Shown here in pieces: positions 34,337 through 48,888 of a stretch of DNA of 64,000 nucleotides. The notes beneath the pieces are model-generated. The model searched no databases. It saw only the letters and a list, made by a program, of their open reading frames with translations, and was not told where the DNA came from. This DNA is from Porogramme epimiltina (lineage: Eukaryota > Basidiomycota > Agaricomycetes > Polyporales > Polyporaceae). The stretch is taken from contig FTLJ01000101.1 of assembly GCA_900155495.1 (NCBI GenBank), positions 1 to 64,000 of the forward strand, given 5' to 3'. The position numbers were made by a program, and so were the translations under genes. How positions within the stretch are numbered: the first letter of the stretch is position 1; each line of letters opens with the position of its first letter.

Positions 34337-35414
34337 GCTTCGCCCCCCCTCTCCGTTCCGCGACCCTTCCCCTTCCCGTCAGAAGGTCCGTCCCTGGCGG
34401 CTTCGACAGCGTTTCAGACGCGGCGTACCCACTCCACTTCTTCTTCCTCCCCGCCGCCGCATTTTGTTTCTTGCGCCCCGTTCCATCTCGGTTCCGTTCT
34501 ACAATGCATCTCCATTACGAACAGCTACGACCCACCCACGCCCCTGCTTCTTGCCCCAGCATCATAGCCTGCGCACGATTGTTCTATTGCTTATACTATC
34601 TGCACCTACGCACCACACCACGCACCATGCCACCTCCCCTGCACACGTCGTTTACAGCCATTGACATTGCACTTCTGTTGAACGCTTAGCTAGAGGTAGG
34701 ATTAGGTTATTCGCCGTGTTATATATGTAGCAACAACTTTCACTGTGTTTTATCAAGCGGATTCTGTGTTTCCTGCTACTAGCAATGTCCCCGAGTGCAT
34801 GGTGTAATACACGGCCTGAATAGACTGCGAGCGATAGGCTGTCCCCGAGACGAAAGCCTACGCATGCACGAAGCGCCGGCGCTGAAGGTGATCGAGGGTG
34901 GCAGCGGCCCAGGAGGTCCGAGGCGGCGCGCATCCACAGCCTTGAGCGAGGCGACCACAGCCGGATTCACACCTCCAGCGACTGCTTATCACCTGTCTGC
35001 TCGTCTGGTGCGGTCTTCCCTGCCAGTGCCAGGTCTCTCCGCTTCGTCGAGTGCTCACGCTCAGCACTTGCACTCGGCTATTCGTCCGACACGATCACCG
35101 TCCTGGTCCGCCACACCGGTGCCTGGGATATCTGAATCTGACGCCCTGCTAAAGAGCTGTCTCTGTGCACCCTTGGACGCCCGCCGCCGCTCGTTACACC
35201 TTAGGTTTTGGCTAGGCGACGACCCCTCACCAATACCCTACACACAGGACTCACACGGGCCTGACTTGGTCCTCACGGAGCGCACGAGGCACACGACGCT
35301 AGGAGCACGGACACGGACACGGGCAAGGACAGAACAGGACAGGTGAACACGGACGGACACGGACACGGAGACCAGACGACGCTGAAGACGCAGACGACGG
35401 CGGCGTAAGACAGG
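34337..35414. other. Spacer with an uncertain 183-codon frame
   Basis: Contains the 3' end of the membrane-protein gene, then an AT-richer stretch near 34690-34800. An open frame at 34795-35346 plus is rich in Ser, Ala, Arg and Pro, has no domain and overlaps the leader of the next gene, so I do not call it a gene. From about 35304 to 35375 the sequence repeats GGACAC and GGACACGG words. Confidence 0.5.
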
Positions 35415-38400
35415 ATGTCGACGATCTCGACGCACCTGCGCAACTTCAAGGAGCCGACGAAGGACCAGCTCACGCAGCTCTTCTTCGCGCTCCCCGCGAG
35501 CGCGAGCTCTGGGGTGGACGCGCATGGGTTTGCGAATGGCTCGGCCCCCTTGGAGTCGCCGGAGAAGAGCAAAGAGAAGAGCGGGCCTGAGGCGGAGCTC
35601 GAGAAGATGGAGATCAACGCGGTGCTGAGCCTCGGCGTGCAGGGCGAGGAGGATGCGTATGTGAGTGCTTTTCGCTATACACGGGATGCAGGTAGAACAT
35701 GGATGGAACATGTGCCATTTTCGCTGCCGTCATACGGTCATTGTTGGTGAATTATTTGGTGTACCAGGCGCGGTGGCTCTTTGGAGCATCTCGTCCACTG
35801 GCTGCGGACGGTCTACTAGCCGGAGCAATATATTGACCTTCGCGCGTAGGCAGGCAAGCTCTACCTCCTCCCACCATACCTCGCATTTGCCTCGCTCGAC
35901 CGCAAGTCTGTGCGGTTCACGATCCCGCTCTGCACGATCCGCCGGGTCGAGCGGCTCAATGCGCGGGCGGGCATCTATGCGCTCAGCCTTTCGCTCTGGC
36001 ACGGGATGAAGATCGTGAGTGCGCACTCGCCCTCAACCCTTTTCAACCTTCCATGCTAAAGCCGCGGCATATTTGAGTAGGTCGTGCAGTTGACCTCGCT
36101 TCGACCGACTGCGGATCTCTTCTGCTCGCTGCTCCGAGACGCGCTCAAGGTTGAGCTCCAGAAGGGTAACATGAAGACCGTCAAAGGTTTCGTGAAGACG
36201 TGCTACTCAGAAATGCTCGTCGCGAACGCGAGCGACAGCACGGACGAGAAGTCTGCCGAGGCTGCCGCCGCGAAGGCGGAAGAAGGCGCGGTGGCAGGGA
36301 CGTCGTCAGAATCGATGTATCTCGGGGGACTAGGCTTGAAGTTTAAGTTCCCCGGAGACCCGAAGAAGTGCGTCGTCGTTACGTGCAATTTTATGCCGGA
36401 GACACTGATGGTTTCTTAGGTTGAGGGAAGCATCGAAGACGAAGCTGTGGACGAACTATTTGCGAAGTAAGCTGTGCCATATTCTCTCGCGCGGTTCTCG
36501 GTGCTAACGAAGGGCGGCAGCACACGGCCGTGACTTGACGTTGCTCCGTTACCCCCAGTGTACCCGGCTAATTCAGGTCGGTCTGCCGAACCGTCTTCGC
36601 GGGGAGATGTGGGAGACGCTCTCTGGATCGCTATACCTGCGCTTCGAGAACCCCGGGTATTACGAGAAACTTACCGCAGATAACCAAGGGCGAATCAATA
36701 CCAGCACGGAAGAGATCGAGAAGGACCTGCACCGTAGTTTGCCGGAGTACTCAGCATATCAGAGTGAGGAGGGGATCAACGCTTTGAGGAGAGTCCTTCA
36801 AGCATACTCGTTCAAAAATCCGGAGACAGGATACTGCCAGGTCGGCCTCCTACGTACCCTCACGAACCCTCACTAAATCGCCCGCATCATAGGCGATGAA
36901 CATACTCGCTGCAGCTATCTTGATGTGAGCTCGTAGCTATGGTTCAAGGGTGCCTACTGACAGCGAGATAGCTACATGTCCGAAGAGCAAGCGTTCTGGC
37001 TTTTGGAAGTCATTTGCGATCGTCTTCTTCCCGGTTATTACAGGTTTGCATTGGGTGCCAATATTGATAGATCGATTGCTAAATTTGTATCCCAGCCCTT
37101 CCATGCACGGAACGCTCCTAGACCAGCGCGTATTCGAGTCCCTGGTGCAACGATGTTTGCCGGTTATCCACGAACACTTCCAGGAAGTTGACGTACAGCT
37201 ATCTGTTGCGTCGCTTCCTTGGTTCCTCAGTTTGTAAGGGTTGCTTTTTCTCATCTGTAACAATAGACGCTGACGTTGGGTTACGTGCAGGTTTATCAAC
37301 AGCATGCCGATGGTGTTTGCTTTCCGGATAATTGACTGTTTCTTCTGCATGGGTCCGAAGGTGCTCTTCCAAGTTGGGTGAGTAAATTTGCTCTCCTGGT
37401 AGACGCATTGATACTGATAATGTATGGCAGCCTCGGTGCGTTTGTATCCAGTGAGCATTAATCTTAGGATTGACATTCCTTACAGCTATCCTCAAGATCA
37501 ACGGGGAAAGGCTACTTAAGATCCAAGACGATGGACAGTTTATTCAGTGAGGCCTGCCTTTTCCGGTCACTAAGGAGATAGCTGACCACGTCCCAGCCTC
37601 ATGAGGGAATACTTCTCATCTCTCGGAGACTCCGCGCACCCGCACTCGAACGACCCCCGCGCCCGTGCCATTACGCGTTTCCAGGAGCTCCTTCTTGTCT
37701 CCTTCCGCGAGTTTTCAGTCATCACGGACGAGACTATCTACTCAGAGCGGCGCAAATATCGCGCAGAAATCGTGCACAGCATCGAGTCGTTCTCGAAGCG
37801 TTCTGCGATCCGCAACCTCCGTACGCTCGAACGGTTTTCCAAGGATCAGGCGGGCCTCATCTACGACGCACTGTTCAAGGCGATTTGTGTCGAGCCCCCT
37901 CCCGCCGTGTCCCTCCCACCGCCATCCCTGCTCACAACGAAGGATCAGGCAGAGGAACGCCCCGAGACGAGGATTGGGCTCAAGACGTTCAAGGTCTTCC
38001 TGAGCGAAATCTGCACGTGGGCGAGGACGGAGAAGATTGTTTCGAACGGCTTCAAGGTAAGCGTTATTTGACGCCATTCGGCGAGATGCGGCGGGGCGCT
38101 GACAAGGATGACTACAGCCCCGCGTTGAACGCGAGATCGCCGAGCATGAGCTCATCGACAGACTCTTCTTTTTCTGGGACGTTGGGTTCCGAGGGGCACT
38201 TTCCTTCCAAGTACGTTTCCGACTAAATGGCAGTGGGGCTTTGCTGATATTATGAATAGGATCTCGTCTCGGGCTTGAATGGCGTCATGTTCAATGATCT
38301 CATGGAGAATATTGAGTGGTTCTTCAACCTTCATGACAAGAACAAGGACGGTTACCTCACTAAGGACGAGGTGCTGACTTTGTCTGAATCACTCCTGGTC

Positions 38401-39507
38401 AGTAGCGCACACGTCCAAACGCGCTCGCTGGCTTACCCTCCGTTAGTTCATCTTCCGTCACGAGATTGGAGACGCCTACCTTGGAGCTGTGAGCCGCTTC
38501 ATGTCAAATGCGTTCGAGTACGGTGACGCACTTCTCCCTCGGCCGGAGGGCGACGACCCCGATGCTGAGCCCCCCCACATTGAGTCCAACCAGCCATATA
38601 TGAACCTCGCCACGTAAGTCGCGCAGAACATTCTTCCTCCGCTGTCAAGATTCTCACCGTCCTCCTTGCCGCCGCCAGCTTCCGCATGGTTGTCCTCGCC
38701 GACGAGATTCTCGAATCGTTCTTCGAGACCGACTTCTCAGGCACGTTCCGACTCGAGCCCGTGCCACTGATGGAAATCCCGAGCGCGAACGCGGGCCTGC
38801 TCGGCGGCCTCTGGCAGAACATCGCGACAGATGACAACCGCAAGATCTTCAACAAGTTCACCGACGAGATCGGCCGCGCCGTCGGGAAACACCAGGTGCG
38901 CTCACACGCGCCGTGAGAGGTTGCTCTGCTTACTTCCCCTACGCGCAGGTCTTCACGCGCCCCGCGATCGGCAAGTACACAACGCTCGAGGAGCCCAAGG
39001 CGCGCGAGTCGCTCCTCACACCGACGATGCGCCATTCCACGTCGAGGGCCAGCCTCACAAGCAGCCCAACCGACTCCCCTATACAGGCGCAGCCCGCGTC
39101 GCCCGGTGCCCCGTCCGCCCCCGCAGCACTCGTGACGTCCCCGTCGTCGACGCTCAGCGCGACCGACGTGGATGCTGCGGGAGAGTTGTCGCCGATGCCG
39201 AGCATGTTCCAGGCGGCGGCGACCGCGGCGGCGTTGATGGAGAGGACGCCGTTCGCGATCGACGACGCGCGGGACGACGAGGACTCGAGCGAGGATGAAA
39301 CCGAGGACGGGGACGAAGACGACGACGTGATGGACGAGGTCGACGCGTTCCTGGAGGCGCACGACTCGGGCCTGACGGAGGCGGAGCGCGAGCTCGCGCA
39401 AGGTGCGTCGCTTTCTTCCATCAGGCCTTCTTGTGTGGGGGGCGGGATGATCGCTGATGATTTGTGCCGGGGCGGTAGATTTGATCCATGCGGAACCTGT
39501 GAAGTAG
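35415..39507 (+). CDS. Rab GTPase-activating protein: GRAM, TBC and EF-hand domains (Gyp2/Mdr1, TBC1D8/9 type)
   Basis: Accelerates GTP hydrolysis by a Rab GTPase on endomembranes. The first exon (35415-35659) starts [14 protein letters not shown]. The GRAM-type domain follows ([31 protein letters not shown]). The TBC domain begins at [20 protein letters not shown] and keeps both catalytic fingers: the arginine finger in [13 protein letters not shown] (near 36713-36750) and the glutamine finger in TGYCQ (near 36827-36840). It ends at [20 protein letters not shown]. An EF-hand loop [12 protein letters not shown] sits near 38333-38368. The C-terminal part is acidic and serine-rich. The last exon is short, joining EAERELAQ to DLIHAEPVK and a stop at 39505-39507. 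More than a dozen introns. Domain order matches the family throughout. The target Rab is unknown. Confidence 0.94.
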
Positions 39508-39685
39508 AGCGCGGGGACGGACTCGGCCGTGTTATAAGGTGGTCCAGGAGGTTTGGCTCGCATGCCCGAGCCCGTGTACAATTATCTATTCGTCCTCCAG
39601 TTGTCTTCGGAAGGAGCAATGCATCTCACACTCTAACGTGGTCATAGTAGGAGAAAACGAACCCATGGTTATACAGATACAGCTA

Positions 39686-41197
<1,512 letters not shown>

Positions 41198-41525
41198 GTT
41201 CAAGCAGATGAATAGACAGACGAGAACGGGTGCAAGGTCCGGAACGCCGTGGTGCCGTTTAGATTCTCAGCGGAAGACGCGGGCGTTTAGACCGATTATG
41301 GCTGATGCTTACCGCAGATTAGACACAAATCATAAGCGCTTCTTCTAATTGCTACTCAGAGAAGCTGCTCCATTTAGATTTCAAGCAGGACCGTTCAACT
41401 ACACGCCAAGGCAGCAAAAATGGTTCCAATCATAGATCCAGTAGTAAGTACATCGCGTCATGCCATCCTACATCTTGTTAACGCCAACCCCACTAGATGC
41501 CAACGATGGTCGCATAGACCACAGC
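41198..41525. other. Spacer between SWD3 start and AKR stop
   Basis: Holds the SWD3 promoter and the 3' end of the downstream aldo-keto reductase gene. AT-richer than the surrounding coding DNA; nothing else seen. Confidence 0.5.
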
Positions 41526-43300
41526 TCACAGTACCATGGCCTCTTGCGGCAGCTCACTCTTCACCGGTCCAGGTTTGATCGGCTGCTCTGCCATGACAAA
41601 CTTGGTGTGGCCCGCCGCCTGAATGAACGCGCTGCCCACACCGTCCGTCAAAGCCGGGTCGCGGCCGAACCACATGTCGTACGGGAAGCCCCACTCGAAC
41701 GGCGCTGCCGCCTCAAGCGTCTCCATCTGTTCTGAAGTGAGCGAGATCGACAGACCCTACAAGGATGCGCCAAGGAAATCAGCATTCTCCAGGCGCACGA
41801 CGACCACAACTAAAAAGGGGCACACCTGGATAAGCTCCAACAGCTGCTCGGGCTTGCGCCCGCCGAGCACGGGGAACACGTACGGCGTCTTCTGCATCGC
41901 CCACGCGACCGCGACACCCCCAAGCGTCGCGCCGCCCCCGACCTCCTCCGCGACGCGCGCGAGCGCCGCACTCATGCTCTTCTCTGCGGGACTCTGCGCG
42001 GAGCCGTACCGGAGCGCGGCGGGCCCGCGTGCCGCGATCTCGGCCTCAGTCTTGTACTTGCCCGAGCCGAGCACGCCCCAGGGGATGATGCCCATGCCCT
42101 CTGCGCGGCACATCGGGATGACCTCGCGCTCCAGGTCGCGTCGCGTAAGCGACCACTGGCCTTGGTCTGTGGGGATAATCAGCCGTATGGCGAGGGGTGG
42201 ACGGTGAAAAATGCTTACAGACGACGAATTGTGCGAGGCCGTGAGCGCGCGCGTAGTCGTTGGCTTTGGTGACGATCCATGCTGTGTGCAAACGAGCGAG
42301 TGAGTCAGGTCAGCGGCAGTAGGGAGGAGGCGGTCGCATACCGGGCGTGTCAGACACTCCGAGGTAGAGGACCTTGTTTTGCAAGACGAGTGCGTTCAGG
42401 GCCTGCATAACCTCCGGAATGGAGGTAGAGTAATCCCAGCTTTCGATGGATGGGTCAATTTCGACCGTGTAGGGGCAGCCTATGTCGATACGCACAGATG
42501 AACGTAGAACAGATCAATGTAGTCCGTCTGAAGCTTCTTGAGACTGTCTGCTACGGAGAGGAGCATGCTCTTCTTGTGGTTTCCTTGATAGTTCACCTAA
42601 GATAGGACAGTCAGACCCTCGGTCCGTGTTTATGCTGATGTAGAGCACCGACCTTCAGTTTCACTTCAGGGTGAGTGTTCTTATAGGCGATCGTGTATTT
42701 GGTCGCAATGACCATTTCGTCGCGGTTACCGCGAGCCTTCATCCACGCGCCGACGAGCTTCTCGCTCTACAACAAGGCGATGTGTCAGAGGAAGTGATGT
42801 GACGAAGAAAGGCCGGGAGGGGTCGTACCTCCTCGTCTTGGTAGTTGTTAGCAGTGTCGATGAAGTTTCCACCGTTCTCGTAGAACGTATCGAAAAACTG
42901 CGTGTTGTGTGAGCCAGAAGACACTAGGTCACGATGTGAGATCCAAATCACCTTAAATGCTTCTTCCTCATTGGTACCTGCGTTCCGGGCGGCGTGTGAG
43001 GAGTAATCACTATATGCGCGAACTGCAAAACGTACCACCAGCGAACCCTCTGCTCCATGCCTGGCCCACGGACATCGCGCCCAGGCAGATGGGCGAAACA
43101 CGTACTGTCAAATCAGGTTAGAAAAGTCGAGACAGGTCAATACCTTACAGAATTAGACATCACATACCACCGGCCGAAGGAGCAAGAATCTAAACAAGTA
43201 CAGTCGGCGTTATTAGAGAAGATGGCACAGGGAGGCTTGTACTTACTCTGTAACGGCCAAGCTCGTTAGCGGCAGGGGCGCGAGGTTGCATATGTGCCAT
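41526..43300 (-). CDS. Aldo-keto reductase, aryl-alcohol dehydrogenase (AAD) type, copy 1
   Basis: NADPH-dependent TIM-barrel reductase of aldehydes or ketones, probably cytosolic. The ATG at 43300 gives [18 protein letters not shown]. Later exons carry [17 protein letters not shown], then [16 protein letters not shown] with the catalytic Asp and Tyr, and [14 protein letters not shown] with the catalytic Lys. The catalytic His lies in YIDLFYVH. The second half has [43 protein letters not shown] and [17 protein letters not shown], the nucleotide-binding end. The stop is at 41526-41528. At least ten short introns. It resembles the fungal AAD/norsolorinic-acid-reductase group. The close paralogue at 46988-48888 shares the start motif, exon pattern and C-terminus, indicating a local duplication. 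Confidence 0.93.
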
Positions 43301-44427
43301 TGCGTTCGACTGTGTTGATTATGGAGTATGAAAGGCTGAACCGGGTGCTTGAGAGGTTGGTGTTGAGAAGCTGCGATGAGCTGCCGCCACCATTCCAGCG
43401 ACTTTTATACTTGCCATGGCGGAGGCGACGCGTTGAGTCGAGAAGGGACTTCCCCGTCGCCGAACATGGTGTCGAGGTCGAAGGTGACGAGTGCAGGACG
43501 GCGTGAGCGCCGTGCGCGCGGTGGCGCCCGGCAGTGGATTCGCGGTCGGGGAATTGGCTGGGCGACGTTGTCGACGGCGTCGAGGTGGGGTCCACTGAGT
43601 CAGCTACCGATCGGGGGACTCGAGTATCGCCGTTTGTCCGCCTTGCGCAGCGTGCTGCATCCCGTGGGTGTTAGCGTGTCCAGGTATTGGATTATTGACA
43701 AAGCATAACCAAGTCAATTTCGCAGCGGCACCGAAGAAGCTGAATCCAGCGTTAATAGAAGCCTCGTTCTGAATTCTCGGTGCCGTACTGGGCCTGATTC
43801 TCGTCCTTGGGGAATAGGAGAGGTGAAAATCGAGCGGCTGAGCCCGACCAACCAAGCTTACACATACAATGGCTCCGCGCGTGCGTGTACTTGCCGGTAG
43901 ACTGTGGCGTGCGTAAATTGCATACCTGACTCAAATGCATCGCACTCGGAGCCGAAGGGGAAAGGGCGTACGCATACCTTTGTACGATGATCGCATACCA
44001 AGGGGGTCGTCGTATCCACGCGTCGGTGGGGCTCAGGCCAACATGGGGGGAGCGCTGGGCGAGTTGGTCCTTCGTTGGGGTGTATCATAGACGCGCGCGT
44101 TCCGTTTTATCATTACGAACCGACGGTGGCGTGCACTACTTATGAGTATCTAGGACATCGCCAGTTTCATTTGGATGCATGAGGTCAGTGATATGCAAAA
44201 CTACAATCGTCGAAGTTGCAACTTGTAAACAGAGTATACATTCGCATTCGACTATTACATACATTATTACAACCCGCAAAGGAAAAAGTTCGAGTTCGGA
44301 CGCCATCCGCTTGAACCTCCCGCGTGGGGTGTTCACAACGCAGTGGCGGCATATGTGTGCTTCTCAAGAAGCCGGGAGCTCACTTGCGGCCGACCCGCCC
44401 TCTGGCATTACCGCTCTTCTCGCGGGG
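43301..44427. other. Spacer between AKR copy 1 and the 2OG oxygenase gene
   Basis: About 1.1 kb. It includes the promoter of AKR copy 1 on the left and the 3' flank of the oxygenase gene on the right. The right part (44150-44300) is AT-rich. No supported gene. Confidence 0.5.
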
Positions 44428-46244
44428 CTAGGGCGTGGGCTTCTTGGGAAGAACGAGAATCACGTACGACAAATACACGCTGTCCGTGCGCCATGCCTGC
44501 GCTTCATTCCCTACGTAGTTGCATGTTTCCTTTTGCTCGTCCTTGTATACCTCCAGCGATCGCCGGAGGTCCAGCGAGAAGAACGGGACGTGCTCCACGT
44601 TCTCCAGCCACGGCGCTCCGCAGAGCGTGTCGTCACGCGGACCGTAAAAATCTCTGGACTGCTCGTCGCGAGTTGAGAGGACGTCGATGTGTCCCAAAGT
44701 GAAAGGGTAGACCTGAGTCGAGCATTCCATCTCGAATTCCTCGCAGGGGTTGTGACTATTGTGTGATCCCCATTCCGAGCTGGATTGCAGGACGACCGGA
44801 AGGTGGTGAACCTCGACGTTCGGGAGCGAATGGGCGGACTCCAGCAGGAGAGCATCGAAGCCGGTGAGTTGCGCCGTTCCCAGACAGTACTTGCGCTCCA
44901 ACATAATCCCGAACGGCGCCTTCATCTTGCCCATGAGCTCCAACACTGGCTGCTTGATCTGAGGAGAGGACGCCGGGGCCGCGCCCCGAGCCGGAGGGCC
45001 AGCGCGACTAAGACGATGCGGGGAACGGAACAGCTTGAAAGCGATGACTGCGCGGTGGCCTTTGTAGATCTGCTCGACCTTGTGAGGCGTATCCGGGAAG
45101 AACGCGACCCAGTAACCAGCGTGAGCAGGAAAGGTTGTGCCGTCAACGACTAGACCACCGCGGATGGTCGTATCTCCAAGTCCCAGCAGGAAAGTGCCGA
45201 CAAGGCCATTCTCGGGGGTATCCCGGTGAACCTCAAAGTGGCCCTTTGGCCCGTAGAGATGGATCTTGTACGGCTCGACGCGCACCTCATCGCCGTCTCC
45301 AGTGTAGAAGTTCTCCGACCATATCGCAGCGACACGGTCCAGCAGCTCGTCTTCGACGGTGAACTCTGACGCAGGGATGTCTCGCGCGTGGCGGACTTCC
45401 GAATTGACTTTGGTCACTTGCTCACGGACGTCTCCGTAGCCGGCGACGGCACCTTCGCTGTGCCACTTTTTCAGACGGGCTTCCAGTGCTTGCTCATCTT
45501 CCTCAGTGAGGTGGCAAAACTCCTCAGCAGGTTCTGTGGGCTGAATTTTACCAGTGAATTCGCAGCCCTTACGGCTGATGGCCAGCTCGAAAGGACCGTC
45601 GAGGATGCCCGAGGCGGCGACCTTGGCATGTTCTGAAAATATCTCCCCAATTTGAGAGATAACACCCTGTACAGGCGTTCAGCTCGACATATTTACGGGG
45701 AATGTGTTCATTATACGTACTGCATTATGCTCTTCCTGGCCCTTCTGCTCCTTGGTGATCTTTTCCGGGTCCGAGTCCGAGTCCGAGTCCGAGTCCGAGT
45801 CCGAGTCCGAGTCCGAGCCCGAGTTCGAGTCGTCAACGAGGCTTGTATCCGGATCGCCGTACTCCAGCATATCTGCGCGCATCTCATCTACCTTCGTCGG
45901 GCAGTACCCGATGGGTTTCAGGGAGTCTACATTGTTGACTGCTCGAACTACTTTCAGCGCAGCGGGAATCGGGTCTGTGACGATCACCTAAGAGGGCAGA
46001 TATGCGATCAGGAGACCTAGCCATTGGACCCAACCAAGAACAGCACAGAGGTGCTCACCGTGGTAGGAGGGACGTTGTTGTCTCGTTGGTCATCGGCGAC
46101 GGCGCTGGAGCTTGGCTCCGGGCTCGGCGAGTCCTCCCTACGACGTTTCGTAGAACGCGCCTCAGTCCTGGAGGTGGTCGCTTTGGCTGCCTGACCATTA
46201 GCGGTGGTTTGACGTGAGTTCGAATCGGATGCGCGGCGAGGCAT
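44428..46244 (-). CDS. 2-oxoglutarate/Fe(II)-dependent dioxygenase (prolyl-4-hydroxylase-like fold)
   Basis: Oxidises an unknown substrate with 2-oxoglutarate and oxygen. The ATG at 46244 opens MPRRASDSNSRQTTANGQAA; a basic STKRRREDSP patch could direct it to the nucleus. The next exon has a (Ser-Asp) run encoded by a hexanucleotide repeat. The catalytic exon reads IHLYGPKGHFEVHRDTPEN, giving the HxD iron ligands. It continues GTFLLGLGDTTIRGGLVVDG and then FFPDTPHKVEQIYKGHRAVIAF, giving the distal His and the Arg that binds 2-oxoglutarate. The C-terminal region (PFGIMLERKYCLGTAQLTGFD, LPVVLQSSSEW) is found in uncharacterised fungal relatives. All three iron ligands and the 2OG arginine are present, so it should be active. 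Sits between two AKR paralogues on the same strand. Confidence 0.85.
45769..45828. repeat. In-frame hexanucleotide microsatellite encoding Ser-Asp repeats
   Basis: Eight perfect copies of GTCCGA on the plus strand (45769-45816) followed by two one-base variants (GCCCGA and GTTCGA). Read from the minus strand they give (Ser-Asp)n inside the dioxygenase. As the unit is six bases, gain or loss changes length by two residues without shifting frame. Confidence 0.95.
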
Positions 46245-46987
46245 GATGAGGTGTGTCGGACGTGGTCAAGTAAGCTCTGAAGTGGGGGATAGTAAGGAGT
46301 GGAAAGGAGACGTGAGTTGGAAAAAACTGATCTCGGCATTTTGTACCCACGAAATGTGACCTTGCATATTATGTCGGACAATGACACGAGACTAGCGCCA
46401 CGATCGGTGGGGTAGGTAGTCGAATTTTCAATGCCTGTGGCGCGCCATTGTTTACGCCGAGGCAATAACATTGATGCCAACTAATATTGAGCCTGTGATG
46501 AAGTGTGAAGGAGTCCTTCCTTCCTCTCATCGCTGTCAGCACGTCAATGGCCCCAACTGTTCCACGACGGGCATTCCCCCATTTTCATCGGATGAAAACC
46601 CGAGGCAGGGGATTGCCTTTTCGCAGAAAGTCACGTGAACGCAGCGAAAAGGAAACCAATTGGTGGGCGCTTAGCACAATGGAAGAAAAGGCATCGAGGG
46701 GGATTTTACCTGCCTGCATTTTTCGAAGATGGGGGAACGCCCGTCGCGTTCCACCCACAAGTCTCAATTGACCACACGTGCACGCTGAGTATCGGATTGG
46801 TGGGCCTATTGACACGAGTCTCATTCGACCAGCACCGACACGTACCTTTTCGAGTGGTCAACAACACCCTGTTCGAGGAGCAGCGGGCAGCGGAGCGCAC
46901 AAAATCGGCACCAATCAAAACGTACGTGCCATTCCTTCGTGATACAGGTACATCCAATTGCTTTAACTTCCAAGGTCATATTTACAC
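46245..46987. other. Spacer between the 2OG oxygenase start and AKR copy 2 stop
   Basis: Holds the oxygenase promoter and the 3' flank of AKR copy 2. The short frames on both strands have no domain. Confidence 0.5.
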
Positions 46988-48888
46988 TTACACACTCGGC
47001 GCCTGCAGCTCGCTTGCGACGGGGCCCGGTTTGATGGGTTGCTCGGCGAGGACGAACTTGGTGTGGCCCGACATCTGGACGAAGATGCCCCCCACGCCGT
47101 TCGTGAGCGCCGGGTCGCGCCCGAAGAACTCGTACGGGAAGCCCCACTCGAACGGCGCGGCCGCCTCGAGGGCGGTGATATGTTCGGTGCTGAGCGTGAT
47201 CGACAGACCCTGTACCGAAACACGGTCAGCACCGTCCACATCATGAAGGGAATGACGGATAATGTAGAAGGGTCTTGGAGAGGGAGGCGCAAGCGGAGGG
47301 AGCGAGACGCACATTGATGAGGTCGAGCAGCTGGTCGACCTTGCGCCCGCCAATGACGGGGAAGACATACGGCGCCTTGTGCAGCGCCCACGCCATCGCG
47401 ACCGCGGCGAGCGACACGCCGCCGCCGACCTCAGCCGCAACCTTGGCGAGCGCGGTGCTCATGTTCTTCTCGGCCTCGGTCTGCGGGCGGCCATAGCGGA
47501 GCGGCCCTGCTTTGATCTCCTCTTCGGTCTTGTACTTGCCCTGTGAGGAGCCATCGCAAGGTGAGTACCGGTAGGACGTAGGTCTGGTCAGGATGAACGT
47601 ACCTGGCCAACAACACCCCAGGGGATAATGCCCATGCCCTCAATGCGGCACATAGGGATTATCTCGCGCTCCATATCGCGCTTGGTCAGGCTCCACTGGC
47701 CTTGATCTGTAAGAAGGGCGATGTTAACCTAGGCCTAGCAGTAGATTCAATCGGATACTTGCAGACGACGAACTGAGCCATTCCGTGAGCGCGAGCGTAG
47801 TCATTTGCTTTAGATACGATGAAAGCTGAAGAGAGTATGAAACACATGAAGGGTAGGGCATACAACGATGGGAGTCTCACCGGGAGTGTCGGAAATACCG
47901 AGATAAAGCACCTTGTTTTGCTTCACAAGAGAATCAAGGGCCTGCATAACTTCGGGGATGGACGCAGAGTAGTCCCACCTGTTGCCCTGGTTAGTATTGG
48001 GTGAGGGAAAGGTATGACGAGCATCGTACATGTGGAGGTAGAGCAGGTCGATATAGCTGGTTTGGAGCTTCCGAAGGCTATCTTCGACCGACAGAATGAG
48101 ACTCTTCTTGTGGTTACCCTGATAGTTGACCTGTCACGCATAGCATATGTTAAGCTTGTAGTCATTGGGGAGTGGGTGCATGTAAACATCGTAAGCTCGG
48201 AAGACAGACCTTAAGTGTGATGTCATTTTCTTGATTTTTGTACCCGATAGTGTATTTGGTAGCAAGAACGATCTGATCACGATTCTTACGCTCCTTCATC
48301 CATTCGCCGAGAGTCAGTTCGCTCTAGGGAAGGAGTTGAATACCTAGATGCAAGAGCAAATGGATACAGGAGGCGAACCTCTTGGTCTTGATAGTTGTTG
48401 GCGGTATCGATGAAGTTCCCGCCATTCTCCCAGTACGTGTCGAGGAACTGATTGTACGGCAGCAGCATTCAGAACGTCTGGATGATGGAATGATGTTGCG
48501 AGAATGCGAATACAGAAACTCGCCTTGAATGCCTCCTCCTTGGTTGCGCCTGAGTACAGCCGTCATGATTAGGAGTGTAGTCTCTTAACAGCGACACTCA
48601 ATGATCCAGAAAACGTACCACCACCCATTCCTTGCGACCAGGCCTGACCCAGAGACATAGCGCCAAGACATATCGGTGAGACGCGCACTGTATGTTTACG
48701 TGACGACGATCAGAGGGTGCATGCAGAGCAGACGTAGAAAAATCGTACCACCAGCAGACGGCGAGAGCATCTACTCGGCCAGACGAACATCGCTTAGTAT
48801 AAGAAGCTCTGTTTTACGAGACAGAGAGGTTACTTACTCGGTAACGACCGAGTTCGTTCTTAGCCGGGGGGCGGGGAGCCAAAGACAT
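46988..48888 (-). CDS. Aldo-keto reductase, aryl-alcohol dehydrogenase (AAD) type, copy 2
   Basis: A paralogue of the gene at 41526-43300 with the same domain order. The ATG at 48888 starts [17 protein letters not shown]. An exon with [14 protein letters not shown] follows. [16 protein letters not shown] holds the catalytic Asp and Tyr, and a downstream exon carries the lysine stretch (plus-strand reading near 48255-48300). Then come [39 protein letters not shown], an exon with GIIPWGVL on the minus strand near 47600-47640, [17 protein letters not shown] and [20 protein letters not shown]. The stop is at 46988. The two copies differ at many residues and in introns, so the duplication is not very recent. 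Separate substrates are likely but unproven. Confidence 0.93.

Noticed and set aside
34795..35346. 183-codon frame upstream of the Rab GAP gene
   Set aside because: Ser/Ala/Pro/Arg-rich, runs into the GGACAC repeat of the next leader, no domain or splice support.
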